A DNA stretch of 64,000 nt. Origin: Cognatishimia sp. SS12 (GTDB taxonomy: Bacteria > Pseudomonadota > Alphaproteobacteria > Rhodobacterales > Rhodobacteraceae). Made by a program: the position numbers and the translations under genes. The stretch is taken from positions 124,001 through 188,000 of the forward strand of contig NZ_JAQNCZ010000003.1 of the NCBI RefSeq assembly GCF_028369055.1. Reading direction: 5' to 3'. Under the pieces are notes generated by a model. It made no database searches and had not been told where the DNA came from. It saw only the letters and a list, made by a program, of their open reading frames with translations. This document shows, in pieces, positions 1-7,568 of this stretch. The stretch's first letter is position 1; each line of letters opens with the position of its first letter.

Positions 1-272
1 TTCAAGGCCTCGCCAATTGCATCCAGCGATTCCGCCTTGGCAGAATCCAGAAAACCGCAGGTGTTCACGATCACCGCGTCCGCGCCCTGATATTCGGGTG
101 AAATACCATAGCCCTCGGCGCGCAGCCGGGTCAAAATGCGTTCGCTGTCCACCAAAGCCTTGGGACAGCCAAGCGAGACCATACCGATATTCGGCTGGCC
201 GGGACGCGGATCATCAGAACGCACTTGCGCATTGGCAAGATCGGGGCGGAGGTTTGGCGGGTTCGTCGACAT
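1..272 (-). CDS. rimO: Ribosomal protein S12 methylthiotransferase RimO (5' part only)
   Basis: The first 90 residues of a radical-SAM methylthiotransferase run off the left edge. RimO adds a methylthio group to the conserved aspartate of ribosomal protein S12. The visible part is the N-terminal UPF0004 domain, with the cluster-binding cysteines in [15 protein letters not shown] and [14 protein letters not shown]. The S12-type SLGCPKA wording favours RimO over the related tRNA enzyme MiaB. The start is the ATG giving [12 protein letters not shown]. The radical-SAM CxxxCxxC motif and the TRAM domain lie outside the window. Confidence 0.9.
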   Translation of the reverse strand, partial: MSTNPPNLRPDLANAQVRSDDPRPGQPNIGMVSLGCPKALVDSERILTRLRAEGYGISPEYQGADAVIVNTCGFLDSAKAESLDAIGEAL

Positions 273-334
273 GTGCGCGGTTTAGCCCATGTCATAGGCT
301 TTGGAAATGGGGCGATTTGCCTAGGCGCGCCGGA

Positions 335-706
335 TCACGCCGGATATTGCGCTGCGCATTGCGCGAGCTGGGCGTTGGCTCGGGCGCGCTCTTCGGTCAG
401 GCGCGCTTGGGCCGAGGCGAGCTTGCGCCGCTCGGCGGCCAGATCAATGGCGACGGGACGGGTGCGGATCGTGTCTTCGTTGCGGATACAGGTGGTCAAG
501 CCATTGTCTCCGGCGCAAAGCCCGTAGCGAAAGCGCGGGCTGACGTCCTGCTCCAGTGCGTAGCCGCGTTCGATGTTCGCCATGGCCGTTTCCACGGCCT
601 CTTCAAGCGCCAAGACATTGCGCATGGCCGCAGTTTCACATTGCTGGCGCGGCGTCGCGCAGGCCGCTAAGGCCAAAGCGCCGATAGAAAACAGGATGAC
701 ACGCAT
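335..706 (-). CDS. Small putative lipoprotein with charged helical C-terminus
   Basis: A 123-residue protein of unknown function. The N-terminus is a short signal sequence ending in a lipobox (ALAACAT, Cys near residue 16), so it is probably lipid-anchored in the envelope. The second half (AAERRKLASAQARLTEER) is Ala/Arg/Glu-rich and likely forms a coiled coil. Further cysteines in the mature part (QQCET, GLCAGD, TTCIR, AQCAA) could form disulfides. A GGAGGGG ribosome-binding site precedes the ATG. It is a single gene between rimO and a DUF6455 gene on the same strand. Confidence 0.7.
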   Translation of the reverse strand: MRVILFSIGALALAACATPRQQCETAAMRNVLALEEAVETAMANIERGYALEQDVSPRFRYGLCAGDNGLTTCIRNEDTIRTRPVAIDLAAERRKLASAQARLTEERARANAQLAQCAAQYPA

Positions 707-777
707 AAAGACCCCTCCGTACGCATCAGGATAGCATGCGCGCGGCCCAGCGTCATGTCCTGTGACATTCTATGCGC

Positions 778-1023
778 TTAAAGGTCTTTGAACAGATGCT
801 GGTTGCGACAGTAATTTGGCGTCTGTGTCAGCTGCTTTGCCGCCGCGAGACGCTGGGCGCAATCTTCCGGGTGGCTGCATCCGGTGCAGCGGATGACGGC
901 ATCGGCCAGTTCATCCATGCCAATATCCCCATCCAGCGCATGTTGCTGCATGTCGTGGCCCAGTTTCTGGGCCATCGTGTCAAAGAGATAGGCGTGTTTC
1001 TTTACGGTTGCGCGATCTGTCAT
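778..1023 (-). CDS. DUF6455 family protein
   Basis: An 81-residue cytoplasmic protein resembling the DUF6455 family common in Rhodobacteraceae, whose function is unknown. A helical N-terminus is followed by a cysteine-containing core, CTGCSHPEDC, then a C-terminal YCRNQHLFKDL. The spaced cysteines suggest a metal or redox site, but this is inference. A strong AGGAGGA site sits just upstream of the ATG. It is shorter than many relatives but looks intact. Confidence 0.75.
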   Translation of the reverse strand: MTDRATVKKHAYLFDTMAQKLGHDMQQHALDGDIGMDELADAVIRCTGCSHPEDCAQRLAAAKQLTQTPNYCRNQHLFKDL

Positions 1024-1081
1024 GGCGTCCTCCTATGAGGAGCAGCATGTCACGCAAGATCCGGCCGGACATTGATCTAGG

Positions 1082-1450
1082 TCAACCGGAGAGCGGCAGG
1101 CCCCTGTCCTCCAGATAGGCCGCCACACAGTCCTGCACACGGCGAAACCGATCGCCCCCCAGATGTTTGCCCCCATACCAGCGGGTGACGATGATCAAAT
1201 GATCCGTGAGGCCCGCCCGTTCCAGCATGCGCAGAATCACGAGACCTGCGCCGCTTTCGCCATCATCGCCTTTCAATGGCGTGCCATCGGCAAAGACCAC
1301 CGCCCATGTGTTATGGGTGGCTTTGGCAAATTTCTTGTCCCGCTTGAGGGATTTGAGCGCCGCGTCAATCTCGGCGCGGCTGGCCACGGGCTGGCCCGAG
1401 ACAGCATATTTGCTGCCCCGGTCCGTCACCACATTCAAGAGTTGATGCAT
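1082..1450 (-). CDS. YigZ/IMPACT (UPF0029) family protein
   Basis: A 122-residue protein with only the N-terminal Impact domain of the YigZ family. Recognisable pieces are the KFAKATHNTWAVVFADG strand region, the GDDGESGAGL loop and the VTRWYGGKHLGGDRF signature. Bacterial YigZ proteins are about 200 residues with an extra C-terminal domain, so this is a short single-domain form. The biochemical role is not settled; eukaryotic IMPACT binds the Gcn1 translation-stress factor. The start lies 14 bp after the stop of the upstream M48 protease gene, so they are probably co-transcribed. Confidence 0.8.
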   Translation of the reverse strand: MHQLLNVVTDRGSKYAVSGQPVASRAEIDAALKSLKRDKKFAKATHNTWAVVFADGTPLKGDDGESGAGLVILRMLERAGLTDHLIIVTRWYGGKHLGGDRFRRVQDCVAAYLEDRGLPLSG

Positions 1451-1464
1451 GAATCTCAGCAGAC

Positions 1465-2181
1465 TCAGAAGCTTGCGGCCGTGCGGCGCACGGTTTCAAT
1501 GCGTTGCGCATTGGGGGGATGGCTGCCAAGGAACCGATCGCCCGGATCCGGGATACGCTGGAAGAAGGCCGCCCCTTTGACCGGGTCATATCCGGCATTA
1601 TGCGCAATACGCGCGCCGAGCGCATCGGCCTCCAGCTCGTGGTCCTTGGAATAGGCGCGGGCCCCAACGGTGCCGCCCAGATTGACGCCAGCATCTACCG
1701 CGCTTTGGCCTCCGCCCAGTAGAACCGCCAGCGTGCCCCCTGCCAGCGCCCCGATGGTGGCGGTCTGGCGGGTTTGTGTCAGATGGCCGCGAATATGGTG
1801 CGCAGCCTCATGGCCCAGCACAAATGCAAGTTCATCGTCATTGCGCGTGTCTTCAACCAATGCGGCTGTGAAGGTCAGCACGGGCCGCCCGCTTGCGTCC
1901 TCGGATTGGTAGGCATTGGCAGGTTGGCGCGGATCTGAGACGTAGACAATGCGGAAATCGCAATTTGTACCAGAGCGCACCCGGTCGCGGCAGACCTGTT
2001 CGGCCACCCGCTCTGTGCGGGCCACAACCCGATTGAAACGCTGCACTGTGCCGCTGGTCCCGGCCACTGTTGTGGTCGCGCTTGGCGCAGCGGTGCTGGT
2101 GCCGGTGCCCTCAGGCACGACGCAAGCGGTCAAGGCCAGAAGCGCGGCACAGGCTGCAGTTGTTCTGAATATCATGGTCAT
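1465..2181 (-). CDS. M48 family metalloprotease lipoprotein (copy 1)
   Basis: A zinc metallopeptidase of 238 residues in the M48 (BepA/LoiP-like) family. The start chosen gives MTMIFRTTAACAALLALTAC, a signal sequence with lipobox Cys at residue 20. The catalytic HEAAH motif is at about 124-128 (VLGHEAAHHIRGH), and the third zinc ligand is in HELEADALG near 184. Such proteins degrade or assist misfolded envelope proteins. A Ser/Thr/Ala-rich linker follows the lipid anchor. The paralogous gene directly upstream has the same architecture, suggesting tandem duplication. Confidence 0.88.
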   Translation of the reverse strand: MTMIFRTTAACAALLALTACVVPEGTGTSTAAPSATTTVAGTSGTVQRFNRVVARTERVAEQVCRDRVRSGTNCDFRIVYVSDPRQPANAYQSEDASGRPVLTFTAALVEDTRNDDELAFVLGHEAAHHIRGHLTQTRQTATIGALAGGTLAVLLGGGQSAVDAGVNLGGTVGARAYSKDHELEADALGARIAHNAGYDPVKGAAFFQRIPDPGDRFLGSHPPNAQRIETVRRTAASF

Positions 2182-2265
2182 AAGCAAACTCTTATCGTCA
2201 ATAGGGTCTGGTTTTGGCCAGCGCTGCACCCTCTGCAGCAGCGGCGATTGTCAAAAGAGATAGCA

Positions 2266-2961
2266 TCAATTCAGCCCTTGGCCAGTCCGGAGCGCCTGCC
2301 GCACCACCGCCATGCGCTGCGCGTTGGATGGATGGGTGCTCAGCGCATCTTCGCCGGGGTCGGGAATGCGCAGGAAAAATGCCACACCTCTGATGGGGTC
2401 AAACCCGGCTTCGCGGGCAATCAAAGCGCCAAGTGCATCAGCCTCAAGCTCATAGTCTTGCGAAAAGGATCGCGCGCCAACAAAGGCCCCGATTTTGCGG
2501 GCTTCGCGGATCTCGCGCGGGCTGGCCCCCTGCTCTGCCGCGGCCTCAGCCAAAAGCGTGGCCCCAAACTGTGCATCTTCTTTCTGGCGCGCCAGATGGC
2601 CCAGAATGTGGTGCGCGGCCTCATGCGCCAACACCAGTGCGATTTCATCGGCGCTTTGGGCCTTTTCCAGCAGCTGCGGCGTCACCAGAACAAAAGGGCG
2701 CCCGAAACGATCAAAGGATTGAAAGGCGTTGGCGTCGCCATCGCGGGTCTCGGCCACATAGAGCCGGATACGACAGTTATCGACAATCGCGGCTGTTTCG
2801 CAGCTGTCCTGCACCACCGGCGCGAGCCGGGCAACGATGGCGCTGATGTCATTGCGGCTTGGCGGGGCACTGGCAGGCGCAGGCGCGGCAACAGGCGTCA
2901 CGTCACACCCAGCGAGTGCCGTTATGATCAAAGCTGTGACAACCATGCGCAGCGGGCCCAT
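2266..2961 (-). CDS. M48 family metalloprotease lipoprotein (copy 2)
   Basis: A second 231-residue M48 lipoprotein, upstream of copy 1 with an 84 bp gap. The signal ends in the lipobox LAGCDV (Cys 19) and is followed by an Ala/Pro linker. The zinc site is VLAHEAAHHILGH (HEAAH 113-117), with the third ligand in YELEADALG. Both copies share DPxxGxAFFxRIPDPG and the C-terminal HPxNAQR signature, but their middle parts differ. A GAGGAG site precedes the ATG. The order copy 2, copy 1, yigZ suggests one operon acting on periplasmic protein quality. Confidence 0.88.
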   Translation of the reverse strand: MGPLRMVVTALIITALAGCDVTPVAAPAPASAPPSRNDISAIVARLAPVVQDSCETAAIVDNCRIRLYVAETRDGDANAFQSFDRFGRPFVLVTPQLLEKAQSADEIALVLAHEAAHHILGHLARQKEDAQFGATLLAEAAAEQGASPREIREARKIGAFVGARSFSQDYELEADALGALIAREAGFDPIRGVAFFLRIPDPGEDALSTHPSNAQRMAVVRQALRTGQGLN

Positions 2962-3116
2962 GCGGCGCTCCTCTTTTCTATGACTTTAGCTGGTGGCGCA
3001 GGAGAGAAAAGTCCAGCGCATTGTGATGCCGCAAATGCGAAATATATCGCCGATCCGGGGCGCTGTGACCGCGCGCGCCCTCTTGCGCTTTTGCCTCCCG
3101 ACGTTAGGCTGATTTC

Positions 3117-3359
3117 ATGTTCAGTATCGAGCACGAATTTGACTCTACAGTCGTAACGCTTGTGGATGATGGCGGTGCCCATCTGCAAGAGGATGTCGTG
3201 ATCAATCTTTTTGAGGATTGTATCACAGTGGAACAATATGACCCGCGCACGGATTCCATGTCCAAGATCACCCTGTCGATAGCGCAGGCCGATGATCTGG
3301 CGGCGGCCTTGGACCTGCCCGAGGGGGTTTATATGCTGAAAAAGGAAAAGCCGGCGTAA
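3117..3359 (+). CDS. Conserved-looking hypothetical protein, 80 aa
   Basis: An 80-residue acidic cytoplasmic protein with no family I recognise. It starts FSIEHEFDSTVVTLVDDG and ends LPEGVYMLKKEKPA. The pattern suggests a small beta-rich fold with a helix (AQADDLAAALDL). There is no signal, membrane segment or cysteine. It is divergent from the M48 copy 2 gene and has a weak ribosome-binding site. Coding is supported mainly by codon usage like its neighbours. Confidence 0.6.
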   Translation: MFSIEHEFDSTVVTLVDDGGAHLQEDVVINLFEDCITVEQYDPRTDSMSKITLSIAQADDLAAALDLPEGVYMLKKEKPA

Positions 3360-3474
3360 ATCGCGCCGCCCATGTGGCCGCCATCCTGCGCCGCGCTGCG
3401 AGCAAGAATTTACTTTTGCCGCTTGCTCCCCGATAGTTTGCGAAACAATGCAGCACATGTGGCAGGAGCGGTGC

Positions 3475-4587
3475 ATGAAAACAGGGTTCTTCTGGGATGA
3501 GCGGTGCTTTTGGCACTATGGCGGCGACTATGCGCTGACCCTGCCGGTGGGCGGGCTGGTGCAGCCCATGGTCAGCGGGGGGCTGCCGGAAAGCCCCGAG
3601 AGCAAACGCCGCTTTCGCAACCTTCTGGATATCACCGGGCTGGCGCATGATCTGGCGATGCAAAGCGCCGAGCCGGCCGATATGGACGACCTGCTGCGCA
3701 TCCACCCGGCGTCTTATTTGACAGAATTCAAAGCGCTGTCTGATGGAACGGGCGGGGAGTTGGGGTTGCGCGCGCCTTTTGGCGCAGGCGGGTTTGAGGC
3801 GGCAACCACCTCTGCCGGGCTGGCCAAAGCGGCGGTGTTTCAGGTTGCCAAAGGGCGGCTCAAGAACGCCTACGCCCTATCGCGCCCACCGGGTCATCAT
3901 TGTCTGCCCGATTTGCCGAACGGCTTTTGCCTGCTGGCCAATATCGCCATCGCAATTGAGGCCGCGCGCGATCAGGGGCTGGTGGAGCGTGTGGCGGTGC
4001 TGGACTGGGATGTGCATCATGGCAACGGCACAGAGGCGATTTACTATGACCGCGAAGACACGCTGACCATTTCACTGCATCAGGCCAACAACTACCCGCT
4101 GGATACGGGCGATGCCGCCGATCGTGGGTCAGAAGATGGGCTGGGCAGCAATATCAACATCCCCCTGCCGCCGGGTGCAGGCCACGCCAGCTATCTGGAA
4201 GCGATGGAGAAAATCGTTCTGCCCGCACTCGACGATTACCGCCCGGACATGATCATCGTGGCCTGCGGATTTGACGCGGCCGCACTTGATCCTTTGTCGC
4301 GCATGATGGCGACGGCCGAGACGTTCAAGCAGCTGACCGCGCTGACGATGGAAGCGGCAGATGATCTTTGTGATGGTCGGCTCGTGCTGGTGCACGAGGG
4401 CGGATATTCAGAAGCCTATGTGCCATTTTGCGGTCACGCGGTGATGGAGCAGCTTTCGGGCAGCAGCATTATTGCGCCCGACCCGATGGCCGAAACCCTG
4501 CACATACGGCAACCAGATCTGCGCTTTCAAGAATTTGTCAGCGCGCAGATTGATGAAATGGCGGCGATGTTCAAAAACGCACCCTAA
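3475..4587 (+). CDS. Class II histone-deacetylase family protein (acetylpolyamine/acetyl-lysine amidohydrolase)
   Basis: A 370-residue zinc amidohydrolase of the arginase/deacetylase superfamily, close in layout to bacterial HDAH enzymes. SRPPGHH (His 141-142), DWDVHHGNGT (zinc ligands Asp 179 and His 181), GFDA (Asp 267) and HEGGYS (catalytic Tyr 311) are all present, so it should be active. The substrate, an acetylated polyamine, lysine or small molecule, cannot be told from sequence. The start MKTGFFWDE was chosen because the usual family N-terminus begins here; an in-frame ATG lies nine codons upstream. Confidence 0.9.
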   Translation: MKTGFFWDERCFWHYGGDYALTLPVGGLVQPMVSGGLPESPESKRRFRNLLDITGLAHDLAMQSAEPADMDDLLRIHPASYLTEFKALSDGTGGELGLRAPFGAGGFEAATTSAGLAKAAVFQVAKGRLKNAYALSRPPGHHCLPDLPNGFCLLANIAIAIEAARDQGLVERVAVLDWDVHHGNGTEAIYYDREDTLTISLHQANNYPLDTGDAADRGSEDGLGSNINIPLPPGAGHASYLEAMEKIVLPALDDYRPDMIIVACGFDAAALDPLSRMMATAETFKQLTALTMEAADDLCDGRLVLVHEGGYSEAYVPFCGHAVMEQLSGSSIIAPDPMAETLHIRQPDLRFQEFVSAQIDEMAAMFKNAP

Positions 4588-4644
4588 AGCAGTTGAAATC
4601 CGGGGCAATTCACCTGACATGGGTCACAGACCCCGGAGGACTTT

Positions 4645-5223
4645 ATGCCAGAACGCAATCAGGCGGCGCTCGATTTCCTGCTGAGCCGCCGCTCCCGCCC
4701 CGCCAAGACCCTGACCACCCCCGTGCCAGATCGCGCCGCGCTGACCGAGCTGCTGACTGCTGGGCTGCGCAGCCCTGATCACGGCAAGCTTGAGCCATGG
4801 CGGTTGATCGTGCTTGAGGAACCGGCCCTGAAGCGCCTTGGCGCATTGGCCTTATCCCGCGCTGACGCGCTCGGGCAGGACGCGGCGCAGGCTGAAAAAG
4901 CTGCCCTGCCGTTTCTCACCGGCGCGCTTGCGGTCGCGGTGATAGAAAGCCCGGTGCCATCAGAAAAAGTCCCAGCGATTGAGCAAAGCTATTCGGCGGG
5001 CGCGGTCTGCCTGTCGCTGTTGAACGCAGCCCTGGCCGCAGGCTGGGGGGCCAATTGGCTGAGTGGCTGGGTCTCGCATGACCGCACATTCTGTGCCGAG
5101 GGGCTGGAGCTTACGGCGGATGAAAAAATTGCGGGCATTATCCATATCGGCACCGAACGCATGGCCCCGCCCGAGCGCCCGCGTCCCAATCTTGCGGAGA
5201 AAGTCACATGGCAATCGGCATAA
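4645..5223 (+). CDS. Nitroreductase family protein (YdjA-like)
   Basis: A 192-residue FMN-dependent nitroreductase, the size of the short YdjA/Frm2-like branch. LLSRRSRPAKTL and GLRSPDHGKLEPWRLIV form the FMN-binding N-terminus; AGWGANWLSGW and GIIHIGTE are the C-terminal family blocks. It probably reduces quinones, nitro compounds or enones with NAD(P)H; the physiological substrate is unknown. An ideal GGAGGA site precedes the ATG. The 3' end overlaps the next gene by 16 bp, so the two are translationally coupled. Confidence 0.88.
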   Translation: MPERNQAALDFLLSRRSRPAKTLTTPVPDRAALTELLTAGLRSPDHGKLEPWRLIVLEEPALKRLGALALSRADALGQDAAQAEKAALPFLTGALAVAVIESPVPSEKVPAIEQSYSAGAVCLSLLNAALAAGWGANWLSGWVSHDRTFCAEGLELTADEKIAGIIHIGTERMAPPERPRPNLAEKVTWQSA

Positions 5224-5915
5224 TCTTTGCTGCGTTTTCCAAGGCGCTGTCGCAAATGGGCGACCGGCGCTTTCGCAAGGTCTTTTTGCTCGGCATCGGA
5301 CTCACGCTTGCGCTGCTGATTGCGGCCTATGCGGCGTTGCTGACACTGCTGCAATGGCTGGGCGCGCATGAGCTGCTGGCCAATCTGATCGGGGATGCCA
5401 CTTGGGTCGGGGGCCTCATCAATGTGACGTCGTTGATTTTCGTGGTTGTGCTATCTGTCTTTCTGATGGTGCCTGTGGCCAGCGCCATCACCTCAATGTT
5501 TCTGGATGAGGTGGCGCAGGCGGTGGAAGACAAACACTATCCGCATCTGCCCGACGCCCCACGTGTCCCCTTTGCAGAGGCGTTGCGCGATACGCTGAGC
5601 TTTCTGGGGCTGCTGATCGCGGCAAACCTTTTGGCGCTGGTACTTTATGTTCTGCTGCCGCCCTTTGCGCCGCTGATTTTCTGGGGGCTCAACGGCTTTC
5701 TGCTGGGGCGCGAGTATTTCACCCTGGCGGCCATGCGCCGGGTGGGCCGCACAGAGGCAAAGGCGCTGTGGAAACGTCACATGCCGACTTTGTGGGCGGC
5801 GGGCGTTCTGATGGCGATGCCGCTGTCCATCCCGCTGATCAACCTGATGATTCCGATCCTCGGCGCGGCGACATTCACGCAGATTTACCACATGCTGGAG
5901 GGCAACGGGCGCTAA
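5208..5915 (+). CDS. EI24 domain-containing membrane protein (CysZ-like)
   Basis: A 235-residue inner-membrane protein of the EI24/CysZ superfamily. Hydrophobic segments lie at about 25-50, 70-95, 130-165 and 195-225, with the signature WGLNGFLLGREYF in the middle. CysZ imports sulfate in E. coli, but alphaproteobacterial EI24 proteins have not been tied firmly to that role and no cysteine-biosynthesis gene is adjacent. The start lies inside the end of the nitroreductase gene. Confidence 0.82.
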   Translation: MAIGIIFAAFSKALSQMGDRRFRKVFLLGIGLTLALLIAAYAALLTLLQWLGAHELLANLIGDATWVGGLINVTSLIFVVVLSVFLMVPVASAITSMFLDEVAQAVEDKHYPHLPDAPRVPFAEALRDTLSFLGLLIAANLLALVLYVLLPPFAPLIFWGLNGFLLGREYFTLAAMRRVGRTEAKALWKRHMPTLWAAGVLMAMPLSIPLINLMIPILGAATFTQIYHMLEGNGR

Positions 5916-5932
5916 ACGCGCCCTGCCCGGCC

Positions 5933-6220
5933 TTATTGCGCTGTGTCCGCGACGGGCGGGAGGCGGTTCATCCAGTCAAAATCGCGCACTTCGATGAAGC
6001 CAGAGGTGATAATCCAGAAGAGGATGGCCCAGATCACCGCACTAGCAAGCGTGGTCCAAAGGGCTTTTTTCTTCAGCGCGTGATGCTCCGGTGCGCCTGC
6101 ATGGGTGCCGGGCACAATTTGGCCGACATCACCCTGCGTTTTCAGGCGAATAGGAATGGCGATGAGAAAACTCATGAACCAAATCACAGCATATAAAACC
6201 AGGGCAGAGGTTATGGACAT
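5933..6220 (-). CDS. DUF1467 family membrane protein
   Basis: A 95-residue protein with two transmembrane helices (about 5-22 and 50-72) and a short charged loop, matching DUF1467. Its function is unknown. In many Rhodobacteraceae and Rhizobiales this gene directly follows methylmalonyl-CoA epimerase, as here (75 bp gap, same strand). It converges on the EI24 gene. Confidence 0.88.
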   Translation of the reverse strand: MSITSALVLYAVIWFMSFLIAIPIRLKTQGDVGQIVPGTHAGAPEHHALKKKALWTTLASAVIWAILFWIITSGFIEVRDFDWMNRLPPVADTAQ

Positions 6221-6295
6221 GGGCGCTCCTATTGATGCGCCCTAGTTAGTGCCATGCGGCGGCCCCGACAAGAGCGCGCGGCGCGCCTGCGGCGG

Positions 6296-6700
6296 TTAGA
6301 CCTGTTCAAGCTCGACCAGGCAGCCGTTGAAGTCCTTGGGATGCAGAAACAGCACCGGCTTGCCATGGGCACCGATCTTCGGCTCCCCACTGCCAAGCAC
6401 GCGCGCGCCTGTCGCGGTTAGCTGGTCACGCGCGGCCAGAATATCCTCAACCTCATAGCAGATATGGTGAATGCCCCCTGCTGGGTTCTTTTCCAAAAAG
6501 CCGTTGATGGGGCTGTTTTCACCCAGCGGATAGAGCAGTTCGATCTTGGTGTTGGGCAATTCGATAAAGACAACCGTAACGCCATGATCCGGTTCATCCT
6601 GCGGCGCGCCGACGTTGGCCCCAAGCGCCGTGCGATATTGCGCTGCGGCGGCCTCAAGGTCAGGCACGGCAATGGCAACGTGATTCAGTCGGCCAATCAT
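6296..6700 (-). CDS. mce: Methylmalonyl-CoA epimerase
   Basis: A 134-residue vicinal-oxygen-chelate enzyme that interconverts the (2R) and (2S) forms of methylmalonyl-CoA in the propionyl-CoA to succinyl-CoA route. The first beta-alpha-beta unit starts GRLNHVAIAVPDLEAA (metal His 7). GGIHHICYEVEDI supplies further metal ligands, and the C-terminal VLFLHPKDFNGCLVELEQ supplies the last glutamate. Length and motifs are standard. A GGAGGA site precedes the ATG. Confidence 0.95.
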   Translation of the reverse strand: MIGRLNHVAIAVPDLEAAAAQYRTALGANVGAPQDEPDHGVTVVFIELPNTKIELLYPLGENSPINGFLEKNPAGGIHHICYEVEDILAARDQLTATGARVLGSGEPKIGAHGKPVLFLHPKDFNGCLVELEQV

Positions 6701-6776
6701 GGGAAATCCTCCATTCTCCAGTTGGATTTTTTATGAAGATGCCCGTGCAGGCAGGCAAGCGGCTGCGGGCGCTAAC

Positions 6777-6791
6777 TTAAGAAACGATTAG
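6777..6791 (+). promoter_or_regulatory. Possible CtrA-like site
   Basis: TTAA, seven bases, then TTAG lies about 60 bp upstream of the orphan response-regulator gene. This is one mismatch from the TTAA-N7-TTAA core bound by the alphaproteobacterial regulator CtrA. Such matches occur by chance, so it is only a candidate. Confidence 0.2.
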
Positions 6792-6850
6792 CATTTGCCC
6801 CGATAACGTTACGTTCAAATTTACGAAAATGCCGCAAAGGAATGCCAGTC

Positions 6851-7567
6851 ATGGATGATTTTTGCCGTCCGCACCCGGCGACCGCCCCCACTGCTGCCCG
6901 CCCATTGCTCGGCCTGACGGTATTGGTGGTCGAGGACAGCCGTTATGCCAGCGACGCCTTGCGCCTGATGTGCCTGAAAAGCGGCGCGCGCATTCGGCGG
7001 GCGGACAGCCTGCGGGCCGCGCGGCGCCACCTGCGTGCCTACCGCCCCTCGGTCGCCATTATTGACCTGGGGCTGCCGGATGGCTCAGGGCTCGACTTGA
7101 TCCGCGACCTCACACAGCCTTCAAGCGCGGGCATGACCGTTCTGGCATTTTCCGGAGAAGAGACCGCAGAAAAACCGGCGCTTGCGGCAGGTGCCAATGG
7201 GTTCCTCGCCAAACCCGTCGTCTCTCTGCCCGCCTTTCAAGCCGCGATCCTGTGCCATTTGCCGGCGGAGCGCCGCCCCCCGCCTCTGCGCAGCATTTCA
7301 GATACAAAGGTCACACCGGACCCCATGACATTCGCCGATGATTTATGCCACGCTGCCAAAGTTCTTCAGAAATCGCAGAATGACGCCAACCTTCGATATG
7401 CCGCGCAATTCCTGTCCAGCCTTGCGCAATCCGCAGGTGACGGCGCGCTGAAGTCAGAAGCCGAGGACCTGATGGCGCAGCGCCGTGCGGGCAAACCGAT
7501 ATCGCCCGGTCTCACGCGGCTGTCCGCCTTGTTGCAGCAGCGCCTGCAGGCGCAGCCACAATTCTAA
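6851..7567 (+). CDS. Orphan response regulator receiver protein
   Basis: A 238-residue protein with an N-terminal receiver domain (about 20-135): LTVLVVEDSRYASDALRL holds the acidic pocket, AIIDLGLPDGSG the phospho-acceptor Asp, FSGEE the Thr/Ser position and FLAKPV the lysine. The remaining 100 residues are helical and match no output domain I know, with no helix-turn-helix. No histidine kinase is nearby. The second of two in-frame ATGs is used because the AAAGGA site is well spaced from it and abuts the first. It converges on the DUF1501 gene. Confidence 0.85.
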   Translation: MDDFCRPHPATAPTAARPLLGLTVLVVEDSRYASDALRLMCLKSGARIRRADSLRAARRHLRAYRPSVAIIDLGLPDGSGLDLIRDLTQPSSAGMTVLAFSGEETAEKPALAAGANGFLAKPVVSLPAFQAAILCHLPAERRPPPLRSISDTKVTPDPMTFADDLCHAAKVLQKSQNDANLRYAAQFLSSLAQSAGDGALKSEAEDLMAQRRAGKPISPGLTRLSALLQQRLQAQPQF

Positions 7568-7568
7568 G

